From RGVD01 sp040403075 (GTDB lineage Bacteria > Bacteroidota > Bacteroidia > UKL13-3): a stretch of 21,485 nucleotides of DNA. This document shows, in pieces, positions 14,444 through 21,485 of this stretch; within the stretch, counting starts at the first letter, position 1; each line of letters starts with the position of its first letter. A program made the position numbers and the translations under genes. The stretch lies in NCBI GenBank assembly GCA_040403075.1, contig JBBALJ010000052.1, positions 1-21,485 on the forward strand. The letters are read 5' to 3'. A model generated the notes under the pieces. It was given only the letters and a program-made list of their open reading frames with translations. It did not search any database and was not told the origin of the DNA.

Positions 14444-17257
14444 TTACTCCTTGATCAAAGTTCGGTTTAGAACCTTCTCATTAGCTATAATTTGTATGGT
14501 ATAAACTCCATTGTTAAGGCTTCCAATATTTATATAGTTTTTACCAGTATTGAGAGGCAATTGCATCATCAATTGTCCTAATAGATTGTATATGCACATA
14601 CCTCCGTTGCTAGTAATATCGATGGTTATATCTCCTTTAGTAGGGTTAGGATATAAGTTGAGTGCTTCTGCTTCTTTTTGATTAATTCCTGAACCACCAA
14701 CACTCACTTTTAGCCAAATGCTATCAAATGCACATTTGCCATCAGTCACCAGAAACAATGCAGAATCTTTACCATTGTAATTGGCTTTAGGGTTAAATAA
14801 AACGACACCATTTTGGTAGGTAAATGAATTGAATGGTTTGTTTAATAAAATTACGTTAGCATAAGCGGGCACTACCAAATCAAAAGTTGTAGAATTACCG
14901 CTGTTTATACTTTTGCTTATTACTTTAACAGTTAAAATTTTAGTAGGATGAACGCTTACATTGATTGAATCTTTTACCGAACAGCCATTTATGGTATTAT
15001 TCACAAACAGTTTTACATCTGCATTAGCATTACTAATTTGATAACTAGGTCCATTAGCCAAAATATTGTTATTTATATCAGACCAAGTAATGTTGCCAGG
15101 ATTGTTAATTGTAAAAACTGCACTACTATTTTTACATAAAATAGTGTCTTTGGCAAAAGTAATACTTGGTTTTTGTGTATTTACCATAACGTAAATGCTA
15201 TCTGTAACAACTTTACTAGATAGGTTGGTGTATATAACCCAATACCATGAAGATTGGGTAGGTGTGTAGCTTACCGAATCCGCATTTACTTCATTACTAC
15301 CATCTATCCATTTAAAGTTACTTCCATAAGTAGCATCAGATTTTAATGTAATTTTGTTACCCGCACAAATACTTGGATAGGTAGCTTCTACATATATATA
15401 AGCGCTATCGCTAGTTTTATCATTGTTCTTAGCAGATACCATTAAAGAATCAACACCAACCCAAAACAAAGAAGGTTTTCTAATGCTCATGGTACCTGAA
15501 ATACTATCAATATTTGCGCTAATTATATTTCCATTTTTAACTTTAGCATTAAATTCCAAAGGACTGTAGGCTGAATCAATTACCACTTCATTTAAGCCAA
15601 TGTTTTTGAAAGTTTGATTTGTAGTGATACTGTTTTTGTAGTTAGCAGCAATTTTAATATTCGATAGTTTTCTTAATTGAAGACCACAGATTTTAACCAA
15701 TCTGCTTGTGTTGTTGCCTCTATATGAAAATACTTGAATGTTAATTCTAGTTGCTCTTGGATCAATATAAACCATTGTTGAAACTTCTTTCCAATCAGGA
15801 GTATTGGCGGCAAGAAGGTAGTATTTTGTTGAATTGGCCAATTCGCCCATATTTACCGAGACCCTTACAGAGTCAGTGCTAAAAACACCTTTTGTATACA
15901 TAGATAGTCTATTCCATCCTTTTTCAGCACCACCTAAATTGGTAATCAAGAAATAACTACCATTTGTGCTTCTGCTCATACTTCTTACTTTACTTTTAAT
16001 AACACCATCTGTGCTATCAAAATCTGCAAATGGGCCAGTATAACCATCAGGAATTCCGTTTAAGTTTAAATCTGTGTTTATATTTGGAATGATGTTAGCA
16101 TATGGATTGGGCATGCTATCAAACATTATCGTGGCCCACTTATTTGTATTTCGAACAGGTATATCGTTTAATTTACACCAAGCCAATAAGCTATCTGTTC
16201 TACCTAAGTATGCGTCCCAACCACCTATTGGATTATTAAAATGACTTAATGTAAAACTATGTGCATGCCTAGCTGAGTTATCTGCCACAGTGTTAATTAA
16301 AGTTTGGAAATAACCTGATTCATCATTTATGTCTAAATTCTGTAATGCAAATCTTTTATTTTTTAGAGAATCAACTTCATTATACATTTTATAAGATGGA
16401 TTAGGGTATGTTGCACCAGCTGTAAAACCATATTCATATCCCATTAATTCTTTTACTTCTTGTTTGTTTAATTGTGCGCATGGTCCTCCAGGTTGTATCC
16501 AAGTTTTAGGTCTAGGTAAGCCCAAAGAATCATAAACATATTGTGTTCTTTCTACCAATAATTTCAAGGCATCTTTAGTCATTTTGATATCCGTATTTGT
16601 TAATTTATGAAAGGGAATGCCTCTCATGGTATCTAATTTTAATGACTCTTGCCAATAATTATTTATAAGAACTGTGTCTGGGTCGTTTTGATTTTTATTT
16701 TGAAGTGTATTCCAAGTACAAACCAGATTCAATGCAGGGAAATAAAGATTTGAAATACTTATAGGGCTTGAAAAATCTTTGAATTCACCATTACTTTGAC
16801 TAATTACGGTGTTTCCAAAAACATTCACTAGACCTTCGTTTATGGTGGTTCCAGTGATAACAGAATCTATATTTAAACAAACTCTATTTTGTACATTATT
16901 AATGTGATGCACACCTTTTTTACCAGTAAAAAATAAGGTATCACTTTTTTGGTTTGATGCAAATGAAATATATGCTGTTGTGCCACTTGGTGTGTGATCC
17001 ATAAGTTCATGACCACTAGCCACTAATTCTTTCAAGGCATTTACACCAGCAGTATCTGTTAAAAACCTTTGGGCATCAATTCCTAGCGAAAATTTGAAAC
17101 CATATTTGTTAAAGACTCTATTATAGTCTCTCCATTTAGCAGCTCCTTGATGATCATCCACACGGAAACAAAGTCCACCAACTTTGTTGTAGACACTTTG
17201 GCTGAAAGCACTAGAAACAATTAGGATTGTAAGCGCTGATAGTATGTTTTTTTTCAT
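14444..17257 (-). CDS. T9SS-exported protein with polysaccharide-deacetylase-like N-terminus
   Basis: 937 residues. The signal peptide ends AFSQ. Residues about 25-370 look like a NodB-type fold: CFRVDDHQ (Asp34-Asp35) in the position of the TFDDG motif, GHELMDHTPSGT (83-93) at the H-T-x-x-H motif, then WIQPGGPCAQ and HSFTLSHFNN as candidates for later motifs. The second His of HTxxH is Gly92 here. Next comes a beta-sandwich (about 385-540) opening with NTDLNLNGIPDGY, a Ca-binding-loop-like sequence. Then come Ig-like and cadherin-like repeats (about 540-860; two with SICAGNKITL/TILCKNSSAVF strands). The last 72 residues (LNLYPNPTKGDITI ... GVYTIQI) are a T9SS type A sorting domain. The likely product is a cell-surface or secreted carbohydrate-active or adhesive protein; enzymatic activity is inference. 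It ends at a strong terminator. Confidence 0.82.
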   Translation of the reverse strand: MKKNILSALTILIVSSAFSQSVYNKVGGLCFRVDDHQGAAKWRDYNRVFNKYGFKFSLGIDAQRFLTDTAGVNALKELVASGHELMDHTPSGTTAYISFASNQKSDTLFFTGKKGVHHINNVQNRVCLNIDSVITGTTINEGLVNVFGNTVISQSNGEFKDFSSPISISNLYFPALNLVCTWNTLQNKNQNDPDTVLINNYWQESLKLDTMRGIPFHKLTNTDIKMTKDALKLLVERTQYVYDSLGLPRPKTWIQPGGPCAQLNKQEVKELMGYEYGFTAGATYPNPSYKMYNEVDSLKNKRFALQNLDINDESGYFQTLINTVADNSARHAHSFTLSHFNNPIGGWDAYLGRTDSLLAWCKLNDIPVRNTNKWATIMFDSMPNPYANIIPNINTDLNLNGIPDGYTGPFADFDSTDGVIKSKVRSMSRSTNGSYFLITNLGGAEKGWNRLSMYTKGVFSTDSVRVSVNMGELANSTKYYLLAANTPDWKEVSTMVYIDPRATRINIQVFSYRGNNTSRLVKICGLQLRKLSNIKIAANYKNSITTNQTFKNIGLNEVVIDSAYSPLEFNAKVKNGNIISANIDSISGTMSIRKPSLFWVGVDSLMVSAKNNDKTSDSAYIYVEATYPSICAGNKITLKSDATYGSNFKWIDGSNEVNADSVSYTPTQSSWYWVIYTNLSSKVVTDSIYVMVNTQKPSITFAKDTILCKNSSAVFTINNPGNITWSDINNNILANGPSYQISNANADVKLFVNNTINGCSVKDSINVSVHPTKILTVKVISKSINSGNSTTFDLVVPAYANVILLNKPFNSFTYQNGVVLFNPKANYNGKDSALFLVTDGKCAFDSIWLKVSVGGSGINQKEAEALNLYPNPTKGDITIDITSNGGMCIYNLLGQLMMQLPLNTGKNYINIGSLNNGVYTIQIIANEKVLNRTLIKE

Positions 17258-17347
17258 GCTACTAAATTAGGTAGTAAGCGAATGTAAATTCGATCAATAT
17301 TGATGCTTTATTCACATGGTAATTGTAAAGTATAGTAATGAAAGCAC

Positions 17348-17375
17348 AAAAAAAGCCACAAAAAATGTGGCTTTT
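17348..17375 (-). terminator. Rho-independent terminator of the 233-residue T9SS gene
   Basis: AAAAGCCACA (17351-17360) and TGTGGCTTTT (17366-17375) form a perfect 10-base-pair stem with a 5-base loop. On the minus strand it is followed by seven T (complement of 17348-17354). It lies about 20 bases beyond the stop at 17398, before the next minus-strand gene. Confidence 0.9.
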
Positions 17376-17397
17376 AGAATTAATATTTTTTGAAAAG

Positions 17398-18099
17398 TTA
17401 TTCAGCTTTTGTAAATGACTTCGAAATGGTTCTTCCATCGTCTTTAAAACGCAAGAAGTAAACTCCATTTTGCAAATCGCTGATGTCAATATTAGATTCA
17501 CTAGTACTATGAATGATAGATTTTACTCTTAATCCTAAAACATTGTAAATATCTACTTGGATAGATTCTTTGGTGCTATATTTTAGTACAATATTGTCTT
17601 TCGCAGGATTAGGGTAGAATGATAATTCTTTGCTCTTCGCAATTTCTTTAACAGCTGTAGCCCATCCTCGAACGTCAACTGTTAAGGTATCTTTGTTAGT
17701 AGAATTTCTTACACTTTTGAACATGATTTTTATGTTTGAGGTGCCAGGATTAAACGGGGCAGTACCAGTTGAAAAATCTAACTTGATAGAGCCATTTTTG
17801 CCATTTCCTAAAGCAAATGAATAATTATCATTTGCATTGATAACTCCATAGCAATTGATTGGATCACAAATGCTCAAATCACCCCAACCATTTGGTTTTG
17901 TGAAATTTAAAACAGTCCAAGAGAAAACAGTATCATTAGGATCTGTTGAAGTATTAGTAAAGGCTGTTTTTACTTCAATAATTGAATTGCTTAAAAAACC
18001 ACCTGTAGAGATAACCCTTGGGTTGATTGTAAAACTCTGAGATAAAACCCTTGAAGCTAAAATAGCTACAAATAAACTTAGTATAATTATTTTTTTCAT
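17398..18099 (-). CDS. Small T9SS type A sorting-domain protein
   Basis: 233 residues from the ATG at 18099. The signal peptide (IIILSLFVAILASRVLSQ) is followed by a beta-rich region (about 22-150: SFTINPRVISTGGFLSNS, then NDTVFSWTVLNFTKPNGWG, CDPINCYGV with two Cys close together, and KIMFKSVRNSTNKDTL). The C-terminal 75 residues begin LSFYPNPAKDNIVLKYSTKE and end with GVYFLRFKDDGRTISKSF, a canonical type A sorting domain. It is therefore probably exported through the outer membrane by T9SS and anchored or released. The N-terminal region resembles a FN3/CARDB-like beta-sandwich, but I cannot name it. It is separated from the larger T9SS gene by a strong terminator, so the two are probably not one operon. 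Confidence 0.85.
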   Translation of the reverse strand: MKKIIILSLFVAILASRVLSQSFTINPRVISTGGFLSNSIIEVKTAFTNTSTDPNDTVFSWTVLNFTKPNGWGDLSICDPINCYGVINANDNYSFALGNGKNGSIKLDFSTGTAPFNPGTSNIKIMFKSVRNSTNKDTLTVDVRGWATAVKEIAKSKELSFYPNPAKDNIVLKYSTKESIQVDIYNVLGLRVKSIIHSTSESNIDISDLQNGVYFLRFKDDGRTISKSFTKAE

Positions 18100-18167
18100 A
18101 TTGTGAGGATTGCAAAATTTAAACCAAATTTGCCATGGCAGTTTTTAGTCAAAATTTTATTCTGCCA

Positions 18168-18175
18168 CAAACATA
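18168..18175 (-). promoter_or_regulatory. Candidate -7 element for the 233-residue T9SS gene
   Basis: TATGTTTG on the minus strand (18175-18168) fits TAnnTTTG in the divergent 18100-18218 region and would give a leader of about 60 bases. No TTTG lies at the normal -33 spacing. Low weight. Confidence 0.3.
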
Positions 18176-18218
18176 TACAAAACTTCTTCATAAATAAAGA
18201 ATTAATCAAAAAAATTGT

Positions 18219-18650
18219 ATGAAAGTTATAATTATCAATGGGCCGAATTTGAATTTATTGGGAAAAAGAGAAACTGACATTTATGGTAAAATAGGTTTCG
18301 ATGATTTTTTGCATCAAATGAGAGATGAGTATAAAGAGCATCAAATTACTTATTTTCAGAGTAATATAGAGGGTGAATTGATAGATAAAATTCAAGAAAC
18401 AGGTTTTGAATATGATGGTATCATCATGAATGCTGCGGGGTATTCACATACCTCTGTTGCCATAGCCGATGCTATACGAGCGATAAAGGCACCAGTGGTT
18501 GAGGTGCATATTTCTAATGTTTTTAATCGTGAAGACTACAGACAAACCCTTTTGACAGCTTCAGCTTGTGTGGGATCAATTAGTGGTTTAGGACTTTATG
18601 GCTACAAAATGGCACTTGATTTTCTTTTGCATCAAAAAAGCTCAGAGTAA
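18219..18650 (+). CDS. aroQ: Type II 3-dehydroquinate dehydratase
   Basis: 143 residues from the ATG at 18219, the normal length. It dehydrates 3-dehydroquinate to 3-dehydroshikimate, step 3 of the shikimate pathway, as a cytosolic dodecamer. The active-site elements are all present: IINGPNLNLLGKRETDIYG with Arg17 and catalytic Tyr22, then IIMNAAGYSHTSVAI with Asn71 and His77, then VEVHISNVFNREDYR with His97 and Arg104. No other aro gene is adjacent. Its 3' end overlaps the convergent glycosyltransferase gene by 19 bases. It shares an approximately 120-base divergent region with the T9SS gene at 17398. Confidence 0.97.
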   Translation: MKVIIINGPNLNLLGKRETDIYGKIGFDDFLHQMRDEYKEHQITYFQSNIEGELIDKIQETGFEYDGIIMNAAGYSHTSVAIADAIRAIKAPVVEVHISNVFNREDYRQTLLTASACVGSISGLGLYGYKMALDFLLHQKSSE

Positions 18651-19654
18651 TATCTGATTCTTTTAATAAAGTGTTGATAAACAATGCTTCCCTTGTAGGT
18701 TCCGTGCAAATCATGTGTAGTAACTTGGGCTTGGGCTTCTTTACGCAATTTGTACCACTGACCAATGTTAAAGAAAAAGTCGGCATGAGCCCTATGAATG
18801 GCCCAACTGTGCTGAGGCAAGGCGTTCATCAAAAAGAAAATAGAGCTTAATAAATCAAGAAATGACCTAAGTGGTATTAACCAAATAAGTTTGGAAGCCG
18901 GCAAGTTTTTAAACAACATGCATAGTGAGTTTTTAAAATTCAAATAGGTTTTTTGAGGACTTTGTTTACTTAATGTTCCTCCGCCCACGTGGTAAACTTC
19001 TGATGCAGGAACTGCCATTATTCTATAACCCCTTTGCTGCAATCTCCAACACATATCTACCTCTTCCATGTGTGCAAAAAAGTGCTTATCAAAACCACCT
19101 ACCTCATGAAAAGCTTCAGCCCTAATAAATAGGCATGCTCCCGATGCCCAAAATATTTCTGTTGTATCTTGGTATTGATGCTTATCTACTTCATCCACCT
19201 CAAAAATGCGTCCTCTGCAAAACACGTATCCAAGGTTGTCCATCATTCCACCTGCTGCACCTGCATATTCAAACTTGTCTTTGTGGTGATATTGCAATAA
19301 CTTAGGTTGACAGGCCGCGATATTGCTGCTTTTCTGCATTTCGGCAATCACAGGCTCAACCCATCCTGGGGTGACTTCGATATCGTTGTTTATTAACACA
19401 TAATAGTCTGCCTTTACATACTTCAAAGCTTCGTTGTATCCACCTGCATAGCCATAGTTTTTATCAAGCCTAATGATTTTAACAGCAGGGTAGTGGGCTT
19501 CTAAAAATGGGATGGTATCGTCAGTAGAGGCATTGTCAGCCACATACACCTCCAAATTGGTGTAGGTAGATGCCATCAAAAAAGGCAAAAACTGCTCAAG
19601 CAATTTGCAACGGTTCCAATGGATAATGACTGCGGCTACTTTGGGTTGATGCAT
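18632..19654 (-). CDS. Family 2 glycosyltransferase
   Basis: 340 residues from the ATG at 19654, which directly follows the stop of the upstream gene with no gap. It has a GT-A fold: AAVIIHWNRCKLLEQFLPFL, then EVYVADNASTDDTI, YVLINNDIEVTPGW with the NND (DxD-type) metal motif at 89-91, and WASGACLFIRAEAF followed by AHMEEVDMCWRLQQRGY with the catalytic-base region. This subgroup is often called rhamnosyltransferase-like (WbbL type), transferring sugars to lipid-linked or cell-surface glycans. The C-terminal part has a hydrophobic segment (LIWLIPLRSFLDLLSSIFFLM), perhaps membrane-associated. Donor and acceptor are unknown and no polysaccharide cluster surrounds it. Its 3' end overlaps aroQ tail-to-tail. 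Confidence 0.92.
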   Translation of the reverse strand: MHQPKVAAVIIHWNRCKLLEQFLPFLMASTYTNLEVYVADNASTDDTIPFLEAHYPAVKIIRLDKNYGYAGGYNEALKYVKADYYVLINNDIEVTPGWVEPVIAEMQKSSNIAACQPKLLQYHHKDKFEYAGAAGGMMDNLGYVFCRGRIFEVDEVDKHQYQDTTEIFWASGACLFIRAEAFHEVGGFDKHFFAHMEEVDMCWRLQQRGYRIMAVPASEVYHVGGGTLSKQSPQKTYLNFKNSLCMLFKNLPASKLIWLIPLRSFLDLLSSIFFLMNALPQHSWAIHRAHADFFFNIGQWYKLRKEAQAQVTTHDLHGTYKGSIVYQHFIKRIRYYSELF

Positions 19655-20044
19655 TTATTCTTCGTCTTTTCTGTTGTTGTTTTTCTTGTAGGGCATGAAA
19701 ATAAAATTGGCTCCATCGGGTCTCACAAAAAGGATGCACATAAATTTACGTGGATCTTTGTAAGCCTGTTTGAAATCGTTTTCTTTTTCAGCGGCAATTA
19801 GCTTTTTTTCTAGCAATTCTTCAATAGTGGTGGCATTAATACTATAATCCCTAGCATATTCTTTGTGGTCTAAAACCAGTTCTCCCAGTTTCACCTCATG
19901 CTGATGAGCCACAAAAATGGGGAACTTGCTATAACCTTCAGCCATAATATCCACAGCTAGTTCTTTCAACAAGTCGTTATAAAAATCCAAATCGTCTTTG
20001 AGTGTATCAAGTAGTTTTTTTAATACTTCTTCGTTTGTCATCAA
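19655..20044 (-). CDS. Conserved-looking small protein of unknown function
   Basis: 129 residues from the ATG at 20044, with a second ATG as the next codon. I cannot name a family. The N-terminal third is an acidic amphipathic helix region (NEEVLKKLLDTLKDDLDFYN). The middle has a strand-rich stretch (FPIFVAHQHEVKLGELVL), then an alternating basic/acidic helix (IEELLEKKLIAAEKENDF). The end reads FMCILFVRPDGANFIFMPYK and a polar tail. No signal peptide or membrane segment is seen, so it should be cytosolic. Its TAA abuts the ATG of the glycosyltransferase gene, so the two are translationally linked. It lies 77 bases downstream of the rlmD stop on the same strand. Confidence 0.7.
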   Translation of the reverse strand: MMTNEEVLKKLLDTLKDDLDFYNDLLKELAVDIMAEGYSKFPIFVAHQHEVKLGELVLDHKEYARDYSINATTIEELLEKKLIAAEKENDFKQAYKDPRKFMCILFVRPDGANFIFMPYKKNNNRKDEE

Positions 20045-20121
20045 TTATTTCTTTCGATTAAGCTGCTTGCAGGCAAATATATTGTTCAAAAATATAATAT
20101 CTCTTTTTCTGCGGTGTTTAC

Positions 20122-21485
20122 TTAGTTTTTTAATACCAACAATGCAATATTCTCCACATGATGGGTATGAGGAAACATATCTACAGGCTGCACTTTTACC
20201 ACTTCATACATATCAGAAAGCATTGCAATGTCCCTTGCTTGTGTGCTTGGGTTACAGCTAACATACACAATCTTTTCGGCACGCATTTCTTTTATTTTAT
20301 TTACCACATCTTCGTGCATTCCTGCACGAGGTGGGTCGGTAATAATCACATCTGCCTTGCCATGCTTGGCTATCAGTTCATCATTCAGCACATCTTTCAT
20401 ATCACCTGCATAAAAGTGGGTGTTAGTAATATTATTCAAACCTGCATTCACCTTGGCATCTTCAATGGCAGCCTCTACCGATTCTATACCAATCACCGAT
20501 TTGGCTTTACGAGCCATGAAATTGGCTATACTACCAACTCCTGTATACAAATCATACACTGTTTCTTCGCCCGTTAATCCTGCAAAGTCGCGGGTATGGC
20601 TATAAAGCGTAAGTGTTTGTTCAGTATTGGTTTGAAAAAATGATTTAGGTTGGATATGAAAGGTTAAATCTTCTAGTTTTTCTATTATGTATTCTCTGCC
20701 CGAAAACACATGCACATCCAAATCGTAAATGGTATCGTTGCGCTTGTCGTTAATGATATAAAGCAATGAAGTCAATTGAGGGAAAGACTCCTTCACATGT
20801 TGCATCATTTTTTGAATATCATCGACATTATTTTCTTTGAAAACAATAATTACCATCCATTCCCCAAGGCTTGTATTTCTTACAAACATAGAGCGCAGAA
20901 AACCCTCTTGCGAACGGGCATTGAAAAATGTGAAGCCATTGGCCACTGCAAAATCCTTCACACAATGCCTAATTTTGTTCTGCAAATCGTCCATTAAGTA
21001 GCAGGTGTCTACGTCTAATATTTTATCAAACCTACCTGGTATATGAAATCCAACACCAGCATGCTCATGGGCCGCCATTGCGTCTTTATCGCCCATGCTA
21101 TCAAGCCATTTTCGGTCGGTAAACGAAAATTCGAGTTTGTTTCTGTAATGAGTAATGTTTTTAGGTCCAACAATGCTTTGCAGTTCAGGAAAAGGAAACT
21201 TTCCAATACGCTCAAAGGCATCGTGAACCTGCTGTTGTTTGAATTTTAGTTGAGCTTCATAACTCAGGTGTTGCCATTTGCACCCCCCGCATAATCCAAA
21301 ATGCGAGCAAAAAGGCTCAACCCTATCAACTGATTTTTCTTTTATTTCAATAATCGTTGCATTGCAATAGCTCTGTTTTTTTTCATGAATTTTTAAGTCA
21401 ACTACATCACCAGGGGCACCAAAATCCATGAAGATTACCTTACCTTCGTGCCTTGCCAATGCTTTTCCTTCGGCACCTGCAGCCT
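20122..21485 (-). CDS. rlmD: 23S rRNA (uracil-C5)-methyltransferase, RlmD/TrmA family, 5' end outside window
   Basis: The frame is open from 20122 to the window edge; an apparent start at 21459 is an internal TTG codon, and the preceding codons (A-A-G-A-E-G-K-A) continue the TRAM domain. The visible part shows VIFMDFGAPGDVVDLKIHE (TRAM), then EPFCSHFGLCGGCKWQHLSY with three cysteines of the [4Fe-4S] site, and a fourth Cys in VDTCYLMDD. Next come the methyltransferase motifs: VYDLYTGVGSIANFMARKA for SAM, IITDPPRAGMHEDVV, and YVSCNPSTQARDIAML with the catalytic Cys. The family methylates uracil C5 in 23S rRNA (U1939 and/or U747 by RlmD/RlmCD types). The exact position modified cannot be read from sequence. 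Likely promoter and start lie beyond 21485. Confidence 0.93.
   Translation of the reverse strand, partial: AAGAEGKALARHEGKVIFMDFGAPGDVVDLKIHEKKQSYCNATIIEIKEKSVDRVEPFCSHFGLCGGCKWQHLSYEAQLKFKQQQVHDAFERIGKFPFPELQSIVGPKNITHYRNKLEFSFTDRKWLDSMGDKDAMAAHEHAGVGFHIPGRFDKILDVDTCYLMDDLQNKIRHCVKDFAVANGFTFFNARSQEGFLRSMFVRNTSLGEWMVIIVFKENNVDDIQKMMQHVKESFPQLTSLLYIINDKRNDTIYDLDVHVFSGREYIIEKLEDLTFHIQPKSFFQTNTEQTLTLYSHTRDFAGLTGEETVYDLYTGVGSIANFMARKAKSVIGIESVEAAIEDAKVNAGLNNITNTHFYAGDMKDVLNDELIAKHGKADVIITDPPRAGMHEDVVNKIKEMRAEKIVYVSCNPSTQARDIAMLSDMYEVVKVQPVDMFPHTHHVENIALLVLKN

Noticed and set aside
20158..20577. 139-codon plus-strand frame opposite the RlmD gene.
   Set aside because: Antisense shadow; the minus strand carries the complete catalytic and Fe-S motifs.

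Overview
The window looks like a scaffolded draft or metagenome-assembled contig of a low-GC member of the Bacteroidota. The main evidence is two proteins with type IX secretion (T9SS) C-terminal sorting domains, a TonB-dependent receptor of the outer-membrane beta-barrel type with a carboxypeptidase-regulatory-like N-terminus, signal peptides ending in a Gln-containing junction, genes without clear Shine-Dalgarno sequences, and scattered TAnnTTTG promoter-like motifs. The order or family cannot be decided from the sequence. A run of exactly 100 N (2392-2491) is a scaffold gap that cuts the ends of two genes.

Layout. 1-266 (-) is the start of a polytopic membrane protein. 294-2391 (+) is a tight run: BtuF-like metal/cobalamin-binding protein, EamA/DMT permease and YraN. 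After the gap, the minus strand holds the N-terminal part of 4-hydroxyphenylpyruvate dioxygenase (hpd). About 3.3 kb upstream of it lies homogentisate 1,2-dioxygenase (hmgA), so two consecutive steps of tyrosine catabolism are present. Between them sits a very AT-rich accessory block, 2931-6112 (-): a RelE/ParE-type toxin with its small antitoxin, a Fic protein with a built-in inhibitory helix, an unrecognised exported protein, a uracil-DNA glycosylase superfamily protein and a HicB-like small protein.

7490-11684 is ordinary envelope and housekeeping material: a TPR lipoprotein (+), an LpoB-like lipoprotein with a COG3014-like lipoprotein (-), a one-cysteine thioredoxin-like protein (+), and a PhnB-like VOC protein (-). 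11862-18099 (-) is a surface and secretion region: TonB-dependent receptor, a 937-residue T9SS-exported protein with a degenerate polysaccharide-deacetylase (NodB-like) N-terminus, and a 233-residue T9SS cargo. Each T9SS gene ends at a clear rho-independent terminator. 18219-18650 (+) is aroQ, which overlaps tail-to-tail with a GT2 glycosyltransferase (-) that abuts a conserved small protein. The window ends inside an RlmD-type 23S rRNA uracil methyltransferase (-).

No tRNA, rRNA, CRISPR array, insertion sequence, integrase or transposase was seen. The most unusual parts are the AT-rich cassette inside the tyrosine-catabolism pair, with its unrecognised exported protein, and the T9SS deacetylase-like protein that lacks one expected metal ligand.
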